A stretch of DNA of 63,416 nucleotides from a virus. Below, piece after piece: positions 15,809 to 30,200 of the stretch (position 1 is its first letter; the number at the start of each line of letters is the position of its first letter). The position numbers were made by a program, and so were the translations under genes. The notes below the pieces were generated by a model. The model saw nothing but the letters and a program-made list of their open reading frames with translations, was not told the DNA's origin and did not search any database. The stretch is taken from the IMG/VR virus record IMGVR_UViG_3300032265_001108, positions 1 to 63,416 of that record; one strand, written 5' to 3'.

Positions 15809-18271
15809 TTATGGTATTGCCATATTGTTGTTTTGTGTAGACTGAGCCCCAGTTAGAGATATTGAGCCTTTAACCATGTTATTTCCTATCAAAGTGTAGT
15901 TAGCACCACTACTTTCTACGATTGAAAATGCCGATCCACTACTCTGTAGTATATTGCCCACTATCAAATGCTTGCTGGCACCAGATTGTAGGTCAATGTC
16001 CACATTAGTGTTATTATTGAAATTACAGCCACTAATAACAATATCTGTTCCTGCTGATACTAGGCCAAATGTGCTTGCAGCCACTTCACAACCAGAGAAT
16101 ACCAAGCCCTGTACTGTACTTGACACAATGCTTACACCAGTTCCGCCACCAGTACCGCTGGCAAATTCGCATCCAGAAAATTTCCAATGTTGGCAAGCAC
16201 CTGTAGCATATAAACTATTACCACTGCTAGGATCAGTTGTAAAACTACAACCACTTACTATTCCCCAATTTACTGTATCCAAATACAATCCATAGGTTTG
16301 TCCGTTAGTGGTACAGCCCACTAGTCTAGTACCTTCGTCAAAAGCATTGGCATTATCGGTAGCATTGCCTTGGATTTTAAATCCAGCGCCAGTGCCGTTT
16401 TGTACATTACAGTCTACAATATTAGTATCGGTACAGACATTAATGTAGATACCATTTACAACAGACTGGGCCGCTATATTATTCAAGAAATTGTTAGCAG
16501 AATATGCTAGGTATGTTCCTGTGTTAAATGCGCCATTTAAACTAACATTGTTTATTTTTACAGCGTTTAATCTGTGACTTGTATCTGATCCTTGTAATGC
16601 TATACCTGTACAGTTAGTTTTTCCGTTAGTACTTAAGGTTAAATTCTCTATGACAAAATTACTGGCATAGGCAGCTGAATTGTTAAGGTAAGATATTAAA
16701 GTCATCGAGTTGTTGCCAGCAGTTAATGTAACACTGTTAGTTCCAACACCTTTTAATTCTACACCTGGCTTCATAGTCAACCCAGTGTTTATTAAATAGG
16801 TTCCTGGAGGAAATAATACAACCCCAGAACTTAAACTATTGATGGCACTTTGTATAGCAGAGGAAGAATCGCTAGCACCTGTGGCATCAGCGCCGTAATT
16901 AATAATATTCACGGTGTTAGTATACAGAGGCCCAGTTGGCCCCGTAGCACCCTGTGGTCCAGTTGGCCCTGTAGCACCACTTGGTCCTTGTGGTCCAGTT
17001 GCACCCTGTGGTCCAGTTGCACCCTGTGGTCCAGTTGGCCCTGTAGCACCACTCGGTCCCGTAGCACCACTCGGTCCTTGTGGGCCAGTTGGCCCCGCTA
17101 CAGTGCTTGCTGGTCCTTGAGGTCCAGAAGCTCCTGTAGGGCCAGCAACACCTGTTGGTCCTGTTGGTCCAATAATACTTGCACCAGTTGGTCCCGCAAC
17201 ACCAGTTGGTCCTTGAGGTCCAATTGCACCTTGTGGTCCAGTTGGTCCCGCAACACCAGTCGGTCCTTGAGGCCCGCCTGCTGGCCCGCTTGGTCCAGTC
17301 GGTCCATTAATACCGCTTGGTCCAGTTGGTCCTTGAGGCCCGCCTGCTGGTCCGGTTGGCCCTGCAACACCTTGAGGCCCGGTCGGTCCTACAGTGCCTT
17401 GCGGACCAGCAACACCAGTTGGTCCTGTTGGTCCTGTGAACCCTGTGAACCCAATTACTCCTTGTGGACCGCTAGGTCCTTGTGGTCCTTGTGGACCAGC
17501 TACACCCTGTGGACCTTGAGGTCCTACTGCGCCTGTCGGTCCTACTGCGCCTGTCGGTCCTACTGCGCCTGTTGGTCCTTGTGGTCCAGGATTGCCAGTG
17601 TTGCCTGTAATTCCTTGTGGGCCGGTTGGCCCGGTTGGACCGCCTGCTGGACCGCTCGGGCCCTGTGGACCAGGTACAAAACTTGCAGGACCACTCGGGC
17701 CCTGTGGACCAGCATCACCGCGCAGGCCCGGAACACCCTGCGGTCCTTGTGGACCAACAATAGACGGCCCTTGCGGTCCGGCTATACCCTGTGGACCTTG
17801 AGGTCCTACTGCACCTGTCGGTCCTTGTGGTCCGCCTGCTGGGCCAGTCGGGCCAACAATACTTAGACCGCTCGGTCCTTGTGGTCCAATAGCACCCTGG
17901 GGTCCTTGTGGGCCAGTAACACCTTGAGGGCCTACAACACTTAGGCCGCTAGGTCCTTGTGGACCTATTGCACCTTGTGGTCCTTGTGGCCCAGTAAATC
18001 CAGTAAATCCAATTGGTCCTTGTGGACCAGCAGGACCTGTCGGTCCAGGTACATTACTTACACCGCTCGGTCCTTGTGGACCCGTATTACCTGTAGCACC
18101 TGGCGCACCAGCAGGTCCTTGCGGGCCAGTTTGCCCTTTAAAAGAGGAAGTATTAAACTCATTATAAAGTTGCTGAAATGATAATCTTCTTGTTAATTGA
18201 TTATCAACAACTACAAAATATGTTTGATTAGTAGTTGTCGACAGTATAGGTAATTGGTTAATTTGTGGCAT
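15809..18271 (-). CDS. collagen-like tailspike with C-terminal beta-helix
   Basis: 820 residues in three parts. Residues 1-~45 are a short attachment domain ([18 protein letters not shown]). Residues ~45-450 are about 130 Gly-X-Y triplets dominated by GPQ, GPT and GPS, predicted to form a collagen triple helix and therefore a trimeric shaft. Short breaks such as SNVPGP and SVVGPQ occur. Residues ~455-820 resemble a pectate-lyase-type right-handed beta-helix ([32 protein letters not shown]), as in many tailspikes that bind or cleave surface polysaccharide. No catalytic pair can be assigned. It starts two bases after the giant gene's stop. Confidence 0.8.
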   Translation of the reverse strand: MPQINQLPILSTTTNQTYFVVVDNQLTRRLSFQQLYNEFNTSSFKGQTGPQGPAGAPGATGNTGPQGPSGVSNVPGPTGPAGPQGPIGFTGFTGPQGPQGAIGPQGPSGLSVVGPQGVTGPQGPQGAIGPQGPSGLSIVGPTGPAGGPQGPTGAVGPQGPQGIAGPQGPSIVGPQGPQGVPGLRGDAGPQGPSGPASFVPGPQGPSGPAGGPTGPTGPQGITGNTGNPGPQGPTGAVGPTGAVGPTGAVGPQGPQGVAGPQGPQGPSGPQGVIGFTGFTGPTGPTGVAGPQGTVGPTGPQGVAGPTGPAGGPQGPTGPSGINGPTGPSGPAGGPQGPTGVAGPTGPQGAIGPQGPTGVAGPTGASIIGPTGPTGVAGPTGASGPQGPASTVAGPTGPQGPSGATGPSGATGPTGPQGATGPQGATGPQGPSGATGPTGPQGATGPTGPLYTNTVNIINYGADATGASDSSSAIQSAINSLSSGVVLFPPGTYLINTGLTMKPGVELKGVGTNSVTLTAGNNSMTLISYLNNSAAYASNFVIENLTLSTNGKTNCTGIALQGSDTSHRLNAVKINNVSLNGAFNTGTYLAYSANNFLNNIAAQSVVNGIYINVCTDTNIVDCNVQNGTGAGFKIQGNATDNANAFDEGTRLVGCTTNGQTYGLYLDTVNWGIVSGCSFTTDPSSGNSLYATGACQHWKFSGCEFASGTGGGTGVSIVSSTVQGLVFSGCEVAASTFGLVSAGTDIVISGCNFNNNTNVDIDLQSGASKHLIVGNILQSSGSAFSIVESSGANYTLIGNNMVKGSISLTGAQSTQNNNMAIP
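16925..18140 (-). repeat. collagen-type Gly-X-Y coding repeat
   Basis: Degenerate 9-base units (GGT/GGC-CCN-NNN on the coding strand) repeated for about 1.2 kb encode the triple-helix shaft. Blocks such as GGACCGACAGGCGCAGTA (coding strand) occur three times in a row near 17527-17570. The repetition leaves long open frames on the opposite strand that are not genes. Confidence 0.9.
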
Positions 18272-18272
18272 T

Positions 18273-21200
18273 TTAGAATCCTTCTAATGGCTGGTCCTTG
18301 TTATCGGTTAGGCTAAATCCTGTTTCAATTGTTATTTCTTTGTCGCCGCCGTAGTAGTAACTATCTGGTAATTCTGCAGGTCCTGCCTGTAAGAATCTAG
18401 CGGGCTGAGTAGTACTATCCATTAGACTCAATGTGTTTCCTACTGAAATAGAATTGTTCCATACATCCTTAACATTTACCTGCTTTTTAACAATGGTTAA
18501 CTTTATCAAATGATCTGGTCTAACATCTCGATCTTTAAACTGTTCGTCTATATTTAACGTCATTGTACGATGATCAGATGTGCTAATACTAAATTCAGGG
18601 GGAAGATAGTTTAGTCCGTGATAGACAAATCCGTTGATTGCTGAAGCATCACTAGAATTTTCATAAACCCAAACTTGATTTGTACTTGTGACAATGTAGG
18701 CGGTGCCTAGAGAATTTGTTACAGGTAGTAAATCAGATGTTGCAATTGATGCTACAGGTTGATTGAAAATTGGACTATCATAGGCCACAGTCGTATCTTG
18801 ATAGAACATGCCTGTTTTTCTTAAAGGTTTTCCACCGTAGAATACACTTACTTGATCTTCTAAACTAAAAGAGCCACTGCCTGCCAAAGGACGGTATTGT
18901 AGTGTGATACCATCGCTCTTGATACTTTCTCTAGTAGTATTAGCAGTCTGAGGAATTATTACTGTAGCTGTAGTTTGACTGATTGTATAGACCGTAGTAG
19001 CTGTAGAAATATAGGCATTTTGTACCAGAATAGTTTCTGAGAACGGAATACTCTGTGCAGGACTTTGATCAATAACAGTAGTACCTTCTTCGCAATAGAA
19101 ACTAGGACTAGTTCCATAAGTTCCTCTACGAAGCTGGCTTAGTACATTATTGTTTATTTGCCAAAATTCAATTCTTTCTCCATCAACAATAATCACACCT
19201 GGAATTTTCTTAGATATTAAAGGAGCAGTTAATGCACCTGCATCAGCTACATAAATTTCTGTATCCGAATATAACAATGGCTGTGTTAAGTATGTGCTGT
19301 TTTTATAACTCAATCTCTTAAATTGTGTATTATTAAACATGTCATTAAAAATTCTATAGCCTAGAACAGTTGACGCAAGGGCAGTATCAGAAATACTAGT
19401 GATAATAATAGCATTACTATAAGGGTCATCAGTGTTGTAGGTAGGCGGATAAATTCCATTAAAATGGTTAAATGTTAACTGTTGGACAGATTGAGATAGT
19501 TGTATAGTTTTATTATCTTCTAATATAGTATAGTCAACATTGTCTATTAGCGGTATACCGCCGACCTGCACCCATACATAATTCGAGTTTAATATTGTAC
19601 GACTTATGATATATTTTCCTGCTGGATTTTCAACAAATCGTTCGGTTCTAATCATTAGGCTGTCTTGGTCAGTGTAGGTAATTGCTTTAATTTGACAATT
19701 TGAATAGGCCTTCGATAACACTAGCCGATCACCAGATACTGTAAAATCATAGTTAACTATAGTAGGCAGTGCAACTGATGCAACAACATCACCTATACTT
19801 ACTACACCCTGGTTAATGGTAAATGTAGCATTTGCTCCCACAGTAAAATCAATAGTTGGCCTTATCTGGGTTCCATTGACAAAAACTTTTACATTATCAG
19901 AACTTAATCCGCCTAGGCCAAAAACTTGAGGGTCTGTAACAACATTATTATCAATTGGAAATGTTAGACCTGTACTAGTCGTAACCTGATAATAACTTAT
20001 TGCAGGAGGAATCATTCTTCTACGACCAGCACCATCTTCTATTTCTACAATAATATTTGCTTCGGCAGGTCCGATATTGCCCGGAGGTTGTGTTAATATA
20101 AATGTACTTGTGCCCGGAGGCGCTGGATTAAAAACTTGATCATTAATTCTATTATAGTACTGACCGTTAAAACCAAAGAACCATGCTTGTACTGTATTGG
20201 TACCTGTGGATAATCCATAGACATCAACCGCGGCTCGTTTGTTATCTGCATCTGTATAGGTCAATATATAGCCCACTGTACTTACATCGGCCACTGTATT
20301 ATTTGGGTATTGGTCGATCGGCACACCGTTAACTGTCACATAGGCAGTACGAACTGTTGGAGAACCGTCACCTGCTAGACTTCTAATCTGTGCGGTAGTC
20401 CCCCCGGTCACTGTGATTTTTTGGTGATCGATCACACCGGTAGACGAACCCACTTGGCCGCCGCCGACACCAACAATAGTATAACCAGCTAGGCCGGTAT
20501 TAGGTTGTGCAGGAATAATAATTTGATTATTTGCCCAGTCAATATTGAATTGATTAATACTTGTCCAGTTGGTGTTAGTTGTATAGGTAAACAATCGATG
20601 ATCAAATACTAATGTTATGCTATCAACACTTGTAGGAAGAACATTCAACGGAGCAGTTACCTGCGCTCCTGCAGGCACATTAAAGTAGCCTGTGAATATT
20701 GTAGGAGCTCCATTAACATTTTTAGTGTAGACATTTATACCAACACTTTCTGTTGCCTGTCCCGGAACTAGTTCTTCAGGTGCATAGCTAGAATCGGCAG
20801 TATAGAATCCACTACCGTCAATTATAATCTCTGAAGGGTTAACACCTGTTGCACTAGTTAGATAATTGTTAGTTCCAGTAGTCCACCCGCCACTAGCAAT
20901 TGCAGTATCTAGTAAACTGCTATTAGAATCAACGCTCCATATTTCAACTGTTCCAGAATTAACTGTTTGTGTAACTGTCGAACTTACTGTTATAGAAAAC
21001 GCGGCTGTGTTAATCGATGAAACAGTTACATTGGTCAACGAATTAACTACCTGAGCAGTAAACATTGTAGATGTCGATTGCTGACTATTTGAGCTCGCTA
21101 GATTCACTAGTTGCCCGACTGCTATTCCTGTTGTAGTACTTAGAACCAATAGATTAGAACCAGTAACAACAGGTGCTGTTAGGTATGTTCTTTGATAGTA

Positions 21201-24200
21201 ATTAACTTGATCAGCCCATGCACTTTGTCCATAGACAGAATAATAATCATCCCAGTTAGAACTGTAGTTTAGAGATAGTCCTTCGATTGTGGTCTTAGGA
21301 TATTCAATACCAGTCATTAGCTGAGGTAGGTCAATACCTGGCATACCAGAGGTTGCTGTATAATAATTTATAATTCTTTCTGACGCACTTAACAGGTCAA
21401 TATTTTTTGGATATGTAACTTCTAAAATTTGATTCTTATTAGGAATATAATTTAAAAATACTATAGAACTATATTGTTTATTGTAGTCTATATGAGATTT
21501 AGTATAGTAGGTGATTGTATAGTCTGCATTTAACACTAGCTCACCGTCCAATTTGACTGTAATCTTAGATTTGTCAGTTCCTGCAAGCCATGATAATTCA
21601 TATGTGTTGGCGGTGCCGTTACAAACAATTCTGTCGTCTGCTATAATATTCCCGATTTCGCTTGTTCTAGAAATTCGATCGAATTTAATTCCAATTTTAT
21701 TTGTTCTAACCTTCTCGTTCTTTAGTTGTACAGAAACGATTGCCGGAGTAAGAGAAGTATTCCCGCCACCGATTAGTCTAACGATAGGAGCTGTTTGATA
21801 ATTATTTCCCGGATTAGTAACCGCTATTTGCACAACTGCACTAGAACTAATATAGGCCACAGCAGTAGCACCAGAGCCAGTATCTCCTGGAACAGCCTCA
21901 ATAACCACAGTTGGAGGTACTAAGTATCCGGATCCCCCGTTACCTATAGATATACTGCCAACCTGGAAGTTGTGATTATCTGTCCACGATTTCCAAGGGT
22001 ATACATTGGTTAATGTATTGCCAACATCGACTATTTCAAATTTACCATCTGCTTTATTATAGTAGGACGGTAAATCAAAGTCAGTTATAAAACTCTGGCT
22101 ATTGTCTAAGGTAGTATGGTTAGTTGTGAAGTTTCTTATCTGTGTATGATAAGGTTTTACTTCTTCTAGATACTGTTGATAATAGGTGCTGTCTTGTAAT
22201 TTAAAGATAGGACGCTGATCTAATGCACCAGCATAATTTGTCACACTGATGAATGATGTTTTAAATGCCCAGTCTAATAGTTTCTGTTCGGACAATGCAT
22301 ACTTAACTGCCTTGAAGAAGAACAGATTCCAATTAATTTTTAAGTCATTAACAAATATGTCGTTCTTTAATGCAGTAAGAATATATCTTAATTCTAAGTC
22401 CGGAGTCTGATTAAACAGAGTCTGATCGTATGTATTCTTATCATCAAAATTGTAAGGATTAGATTTTGTATTCCAGATAGCATCTGATATCTGTATAGTA
22501 CCTCGCTGACTATATACCAAATCAAATAGATTACTAAATGTTCCACTGCCGCCGACTCGAGATACTATAATATATCTGCCATCACCCGAGTTTTTAATTT
22601 TAACATATTGACCGACTGTGAGGTCTGGTAATTCGTCTAGCTCGTAGACATAGTCAACTGTATGGGTATAGTCCTTATAGGGATTGTAGTCAGCGGATAC
22701 CCAATCTACATAGTTCCAATATCTGGTTGTATTGTACTGTTGAGTATGTTCTCTTACCCAGGTACTTGATTTTATGTCGTATACAAACTGTGTCCAACTA
22801 CCGTTGTATGTTGAATCTGTAAGTACAATAACTGTGTAAGAGCGTGCTACTAGATTGGGAGCGGTAATGTATCCGTTGCCTGCATTTTCAATTTTGCATG
22901 ATACTATTCTTCCGCTTGAATCTATTTCAGTTGAAATAACTGCCGGAGTTGATGCGTGACCGATTATTGTTACTGTCGGCGCAATTTTATAACCAAATCC
23001 AGCATCATCGATAATAACACTTCGTATTTTACCATCTGCAATCGTACATCTTAATTGAGGTAGCTTAAACAATGTAGTATCAATTAATAGTAGAGCCTCA
23101 TTGTCTTCGATGATTTGGTCGTACTGGTTACTATAAATGCTAGGAATAGTTTCTTGAGCATTTAGATTTGAAAAGTTATAATTACCTGTTATCTGATTTG
23201 CCAACAATATACTATTTGTAAATTCCAGCAAATTACGCAGGGCTTCTTTCCTATCTTTGAAAAGAGTTTGTTGGGGACGAATACCGACACCATATTTCAC
23301 ACGATCCGATAATTTTGGATCAGGTACAGGCGTTCCTAGGGTGTCATGCCCCATCAGACTATCAATTAATTTTTTCTCTAGTAGGGTATTTGGAACACTG
23401 TCAGCTTTTCCTTCTTGCAACAATAACCATTCAGTATGTTTAGGAATAGTATTATCGATGCTGTCTGTAGCAATATTGAAATTTATTCTGTTGCCTACTA
23501 GTTCTGTTCCTACATTTGCTAATGCAACTGCATCCTTAGAAAGTATTGCCGCATATTTTATACCGTAGGCCGTAGGATCTGCAATAACAGAGGCTACCTG
23601 ATAAGCACTGATACGGCGATTCTTAGTTGCCGGGACTGTAATTTTATTTTTTACCCAGAAATAATAATAGTTGTTAAATGAGTTTGTAACTGCATTGAAT
23701 ACCTGTTTAACTGAGATTACAGAATTATCAGGAAATTTTGGTTGCCCACTAACACCCCTAGTTAGACCGGCAGGAGTATCTGCCTGACTGCTCCATTCGC
23801 TAGGTAATAAATCTGATCCTACCCATTCATAAACATCTATAGTTGCACCCGGGAAAACTGATCCCCAATTATTTTTTCTGTAGGTTAAGTCGCCTTGTTC
23901 GTACCATGTATATTTTACGGTGCTTAGATCCCACCATAGTTGACCAACATGTTCATCTAACCAATTAGAGTTAGAATCGTTGACGGTACCTGCTACTCCG
24001 ATAGAATAAACTGCTGGATCAAATGCAGATTTAAAAGTTAACTCTTGTTCTGCTAGACCAGAAATTTTTCCTTTGATAGGATCAATAATTTCAAGATATT
24101 CTAATATATCTTCATTATAGGTATCAATTAGTACAGCTCTTTGAATTGTATCTACAGTAACCAAATCTTCTTGCTGTCTTAGTAAACTTAGACCTATAGA

Positions 24201-27200
24201 CGCAGTAGATTGATTATTAAATTCATAGAAAGAACCTACATAAGTCGAACTTGAAAATGCTGGAGCTCCTACATATATAGTGTTGTATTGATCAATAGCA
24301 ACACTATAACCAAAACTTGTACCTTCTGCAGGAGTAGCCGGAGACAATTGCTCAGATAACACAAATCTGTTGGCCTGTCTATTATAGATATAGACAGTAC
24401 CATACTGTGCTATCTCTCCATAGAAATATGTAGACCCGCTATCAAATGTTGTTGCACTAGCATTAGGAGCACTTAATATGTTGTTGACATAGGTACCAAA
24501 TTTAGGTTCCGGAACTGAGTAGGTATCAACTGTGTTCTTTGTACTCTTTGAATTACCAACTGATGCAATTGCTATTACATTTGATAATGTGTTAACTGAG
24601 ATATCTGTAGCAAATCTCATTCCCATATCGGCAAATGGACTTGATATAACGGAATTCAATACATAAGATCCGTTTGTGTTTGTATAGACTGCAACACCAC
24701 CTAGAGATTTATTTGTATTGATACTATCTGGTGCAGTAACAAACAAATATGCACCGTCAGCTGACATGACTAACGAATCTCCAAATCTTGCACTGCCGCT
24801 AAATGGTGAAATTAATTTTTGGGAGTATGTTATACTTTTTCCTACATAGATACATACTGTACCGGAGTTAGTTGCATAGCCCGGCGCACTAATTGCAATA
24901 GTGGTTGCATCGCTCGAACCTGCAATAGCATACCCCCATTGACTGCCTATGTTTAAAGAAGTAGGTGCTGTAATACTGCTGATATAAGTAGCAGTAACTA
25001 CTGATGTAGAGTCGACACTATAAGCATAGACAGCCCCAGTACCCAGCAGTTCTGTTCCTGGAGCCCCTACTAACATTAATTTTGTACTGGTATTCTTTTG
25101 TACAAATAAAGAAGATCCAAATCTTTGATTAGATCCCGCAACAGGGCTTGCCAATACAAACTGAGGTACTTCGGTATATAGTACTTCATTGATACTGCTA
25201 ATCTTGACAAGACCTTCCGACACACTAGTATTTGCAGTTCCTGCACCTGTAGAATATCGTCGAGCACCAGTTGGCGGATTTGTAGTTATCGCTTTGACAC
25301 CGCCAGCAGCCGGAGCCCCGGCAAAAATTAATCCGTAGGTCGATGTGCTAAAAGGATATTCATCATAGACCATTGCATGACCAAATTCTGTTACCCCCGG
25401 AGTATGATAAATTTTAGACACATCGCTATTGTTTAGCTGATACTCAAATTGTTTTTGTGAAGCATTATTAATTTTTTTGTAAACAGAAATCTTGCCATAC
25501 TCGCCGCTGTTAATATAATTTGGAGCATTGACTGTAAAAATACGATCACTGTTAACACCTTTACTAATGTTCCATCCTAGTTGTTGTGTTTGATGGCTAA
25601 CTGGAGCATACTGTTTAACATCTTGATAGCTGTTAATTTTTTCATAAACTGACCAACGACCGGAAGCATTGTTATCAACCCAAATTTTAGTACCGATCGG
25701 CCATGCCAGTATTTCAGTATCCGATGGAAGATTATCAAAATCTTTAAATCGCATACTTCTGAAAGTATACAATCTACCTGGGGTAGGCAAAGGTTGATCA
25801 ACAATAACTGTTAATTTTGTAGCTACAGTAAATTGGCTTAGTGTAGGTGTTGCTTGTACAACATAAACACCATCGACTTGGTTGTTGAAGTTAACAATAG
25901 ATACTACTTGCCCCGGTGATAAATTATGGAAATGATTTGTATAGAAAGTCATCTGACTGCCAACTAGCGTCAATGATATTCCTGTAATACCGGCATTTGA
26001 CAGAGTGTATCGTTGGACATCCCAATCACCGTTTGATTTAAAGCCTAACCAAATTATATCGCCCTCCATGATCTGCCCGTTGTTGGCAATGTCAAGTAGA
26101 CTATTTTCGTTATAGGCTGTTGCAGTTACATCGTCAAGACGAGCATACCCTGCATTGATCAATTTTAAATTAGATTCAGTATCGCTATCTACTGCAAAAG
26201 TAGAAGTTGATTTATAATCCACAGGCGTGATTACTAGGTCATTAGGCGTACCATAGACTGTCAAATCATTTGGTTTGATAGGTCTAGTATCTACAAAATT
26301 TATTACTTGAGGATTTTCAATAAAGGTTCCCTCTTGCAGAGGAAGTTCCAATTCTTGGTAAGTCGAATAAGAACCGTAATAGCCTACACGGAAAGCCCAT
26401 TCTTCATTATAATCCAACTGCCCCTGTTGATTAAACAATGTAGCTTTGGATAATTTGCTGATAGAATTCTTAGTACCTTTTTCTTTAATAAATCCTTGAT
26501 AGAATTTATATTGAGCAATTGGGTTTGTGAATATATTGTTTAGATAGACACGAGGCGTATAACCAGTTAAATGCTGGGCCATCTTTTGTTGACCGGCATC
26601 AAAATTATCAATATCTAAACTATAAAAATCTTCAAACTGATTGATTTTATAATCAAAGTTCGGTAATAACCCTGCAACAGGTTTTGATCCTAGCAATGAC
26701 CATGCATTAAAATCAAATGTAACTGCACCCGGCAGATTTCTAATTGCGGAATAATAGTTGCCAGAATAACGAACTATATCGCCGGCTGCATAATCAGTAT
26801 ACTGTTTCCAATTAGAAATAACTGCGGTATCGTAGACAAAACCTGGACTAAAATAATCACCTTCCCAGTTGGCTGTTCTGAAACCCGACAGCTTCATGCG
26901 CTGTTGTCTATATCCTGTTTCTATATCATATATAACATCGTTGAAGATTGTCTTGTTGTTAAAAACAATTGCATGTTCTTTCTGTACACTATTCAATCTT
27001 GCAAAATAGATTCCGTCAGTTGTATTAACTGTTAGGATCGTGCATACTCCGTCAATTCTCGATACACTTAGATTATTTTGAGGATAAGATGTTCCGTCTG
27101 CTTTTAATATACTATATTCGTAAAAGCTATCAAATATATTATCTACAACAGACTGGTTAAATTGATATTTTAATCGATCGGCGAACGGACTTAGTGTAAT

Positions 27201-30200
27201 AACACTACCAGTGGCCCAGTTTTGTAAATTCCAATATAAGAATTCCTGTGCCGAGAAGTCCCAATTAATTACAGATTGTAGGTCCGCGTTGAATTCATCA
27301 AATATAAATCCTTGATCAGTTAACCATTTTCCATAGCCAATAATTAAATCATAAACCTGTTGAATATTTTCAAACTCTGTTCCATAAGGTACTCGAACCA
27401 CCTCAGAAGAAAACTGTTCAGCTCGTTGAACCACTGCGCCACCCACTGTTGGCAATGCTGGCAGCATTTGGAAGTAATTAGAATTAAATGTGCTTCCAGA
27501 TTGGTGACTTACTTTTACCTTATAAAAATTATTACCATAGGCTACAATCTGTCCTACTTGATAGAAATTGCCTGTAACCGCTGCCTTGGCAGTAGTGGTA
27601 TCTGCATCTGATAATCCAGTCGAACCCCCAGATGCGCTAGGGGCCCATGTAACATAAGATTCACTAATTCCGCCCACTGTTAATACAGGAGTAGCGGAAT
27701 TTCTTATCGACGGGTACATGCTAAAATAAGGAGCAGTTTGATCATATCCCTTGACCGTAAACTTGCCATTTACTTTTTGTACTACAATACCGGATATTCC
27801 TACAGATTTAACAGGGTTGCTGACATTTAAGATTACATTATAATTTTCCAGCGGCAACACGGCACCGGGACTAACTGTAGTAGGTTCATAGGCATCGATG
27901 ATAATCTGCATTTCTGTTTTGCTGATAAAGCCGCCCACTTTGTAAAACAGATTAACATCAATGTTTCTTATATCCTGTATCAGCTCGCTAACATAGTTTG
28001 AAGTTCTTTGATTGCCAATTTCTGTTACAAATACACCATACCCACTGGTTAATGTTGTTCCTGTGTTTGATGCAACTGTTATATTTTTTAAATTTAAAAA
28101 TTCATTATGGTTACCGTAACTCCATTGCCCTGCAATGTTTACATTCATACGACTTGTGTCGTAGAATAGTGCAGAGTATTTTGCCGGAAAGGCTAGAGCC
28201 AAGAATTTTTGTACAGCAAATGGCCAGTAGCTACTACGGCGCCAGGCTGTTTCGGCAGGACCTTGATCGCCAAATATCCACCCTTGTCTAGAATTAAACG
28301 CAGTAACATTAGTTACTAAAGAAATAGTAGGATCAACTAGATTACCTTGAGAATCAACTGGAAGAATCTTACTTAATCCTGGACGGGCATAGTTAGTATT
28401 AACGACACCTTGTACTAATCCTAGTTCTAGATCATTCCATAAAATATCATTACCGGATGTATAAGGAGCAGGACCGTATTGATTTGTCCACCAGTCTGGC
28501 TGGTTGGTAAATCCTAACATCTCCCAAGGGTGTGTGTGAGGTCGATCGGTATCGTAGAAATATTTGTACAAAGCTCTCCAATATCCCGACACTGGTTGGC
28601 TAATTGACGGGCTATATGATCCTTGATAATTCCATGTAAACGGATTCGCGTCGTCGACTACTGTATTAATAGTAAAGTCAATGCCGTAGAATCCTGCCCA
28701 TTTGATAAAATCACTTTGTAGTATTCCATTAACCTCACTGAGTGTATATGGAGTATTTCTAAATGCACCCGGTTGTAAACTCTTGATATCAAATAAATGT
28801 TCTTTGTAACCTACTTTGATATTGTTGTAAACACGGCGTTCGTATTCTAGTATAATTAAATCTCTAAAATCACCGTAGGCACGCATTAGACTACCATCGT
28901 GACCTTGAATAACAGTAACGGGTACTTCTGCATAGGTATCATCAAGATAAATTGCTGGAACAAATGCAGGGTACAATCCTAATTTTGTAGGAGTAGGAGG
29001 AATAAAACTACCGCGAGTATCAGGATACTCTTTTACAACGATTTGATCACCAACAGAAATTTTTGTTTTAACATGTATCTGTGAATCAATTTTTACAAAA
29101 TCAAAATCAACTCCCACAGTTAATTGTATTCCGTTTAAGTATACCAATACAGATTGTAAATTTAATTCTGTAAGATCATAACTTGCCGACATTGGATAGT
29201 AGACATTGCGTACATCAGTAACAGTAAAAGTTCTAACAGTATGATCTGTTCCATAGGCTATCATGTCCGATAGGTAGTAAGGAGAAGACGAATTTTTAAC
29301 TTGATTAATCTCTAGCATCGCTTGATCTAGTGCAGCCACCGGATCAAATTGATCAGTCAGTTGAGAAATTTTAGCAAGCAGGGCCAGTTTAAATTGATTG
29401 TATTGATTAGCAACTTTTGTAATAGCATCAACAACACTATGCTCTTTTTTGCCTACAAATAATTGTGCAAATGGCAGAGGTGCGGCATTTGAAATAAGTC
29501 TAGTTCCATAGCTTGAGATATTGCCCAGGTCTCTTAAATTGTTATCTCCTGGAAACATTCCTACAAATCCCGGAGCCCTTTTAACCATCGAGCTAACATG
29601 GTCTTGTAATTCTGAAAAAGTAAATGAGGCGATAGGCCCATTTAATGGATTGTTTGTTAAACTTAGAGGAGGCTCGTAGTATTTTGATCCATCTTCTGCT
29701 GTTAATAAAGGAATTGCATAAGGTTCAGCAGTTTGCCATACATTGGCAAATGTGTCTCCTAACGAATTTGAAAACTTACAATAGGCCGTTGATGTCGGAA
29801 CACTGGTGATAGAAGTTCCTTCAGTTATTGTAATGCTATCTGTCATGAAATAATTTTCAAACAAATAACTGCCAATCCCTGCACTGTTTTTGTATTTTAA
29901 AGAAAAGCCTAGCACCGAGTCATAAATTGTGCCAGATGCATAGCCAAATAGTTTATTGCCTTTAAAATCGCTTAGATAAAAGTTAGCATCCGAATAGCTG
30001 TTGCCTTGATCATCGAAAAGATCAAATAACGGAGGTGTATTCAAAGTATGATGCTGTTGAGCAAATTGCCATGTATCGCCATTGTACCACCATTCTGTTC
30101 CTTTGTTGGTATCTCCGAGATTAACTCCAGTAACCGATTGAGCCATTGGAACATCTACAGGAACTAGTTGTAGTCTAGGAATATTTTTAACAAATAGATA

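Noticed and set aside
16850-17866. 338-residue plus-strand ORF rich in Trp, Ser, Arg and Cys opposite the tailspike
   Set aside because: It is the mirror of the collagen repeat; composition follows from the Gly-Pro-X codons on the other strand and it has no start signal.
16925-18140. CRISPR-like direct repeats
   Set aside because: The repeats have no unique spacers and are in-frame Gly-X-Y codons.
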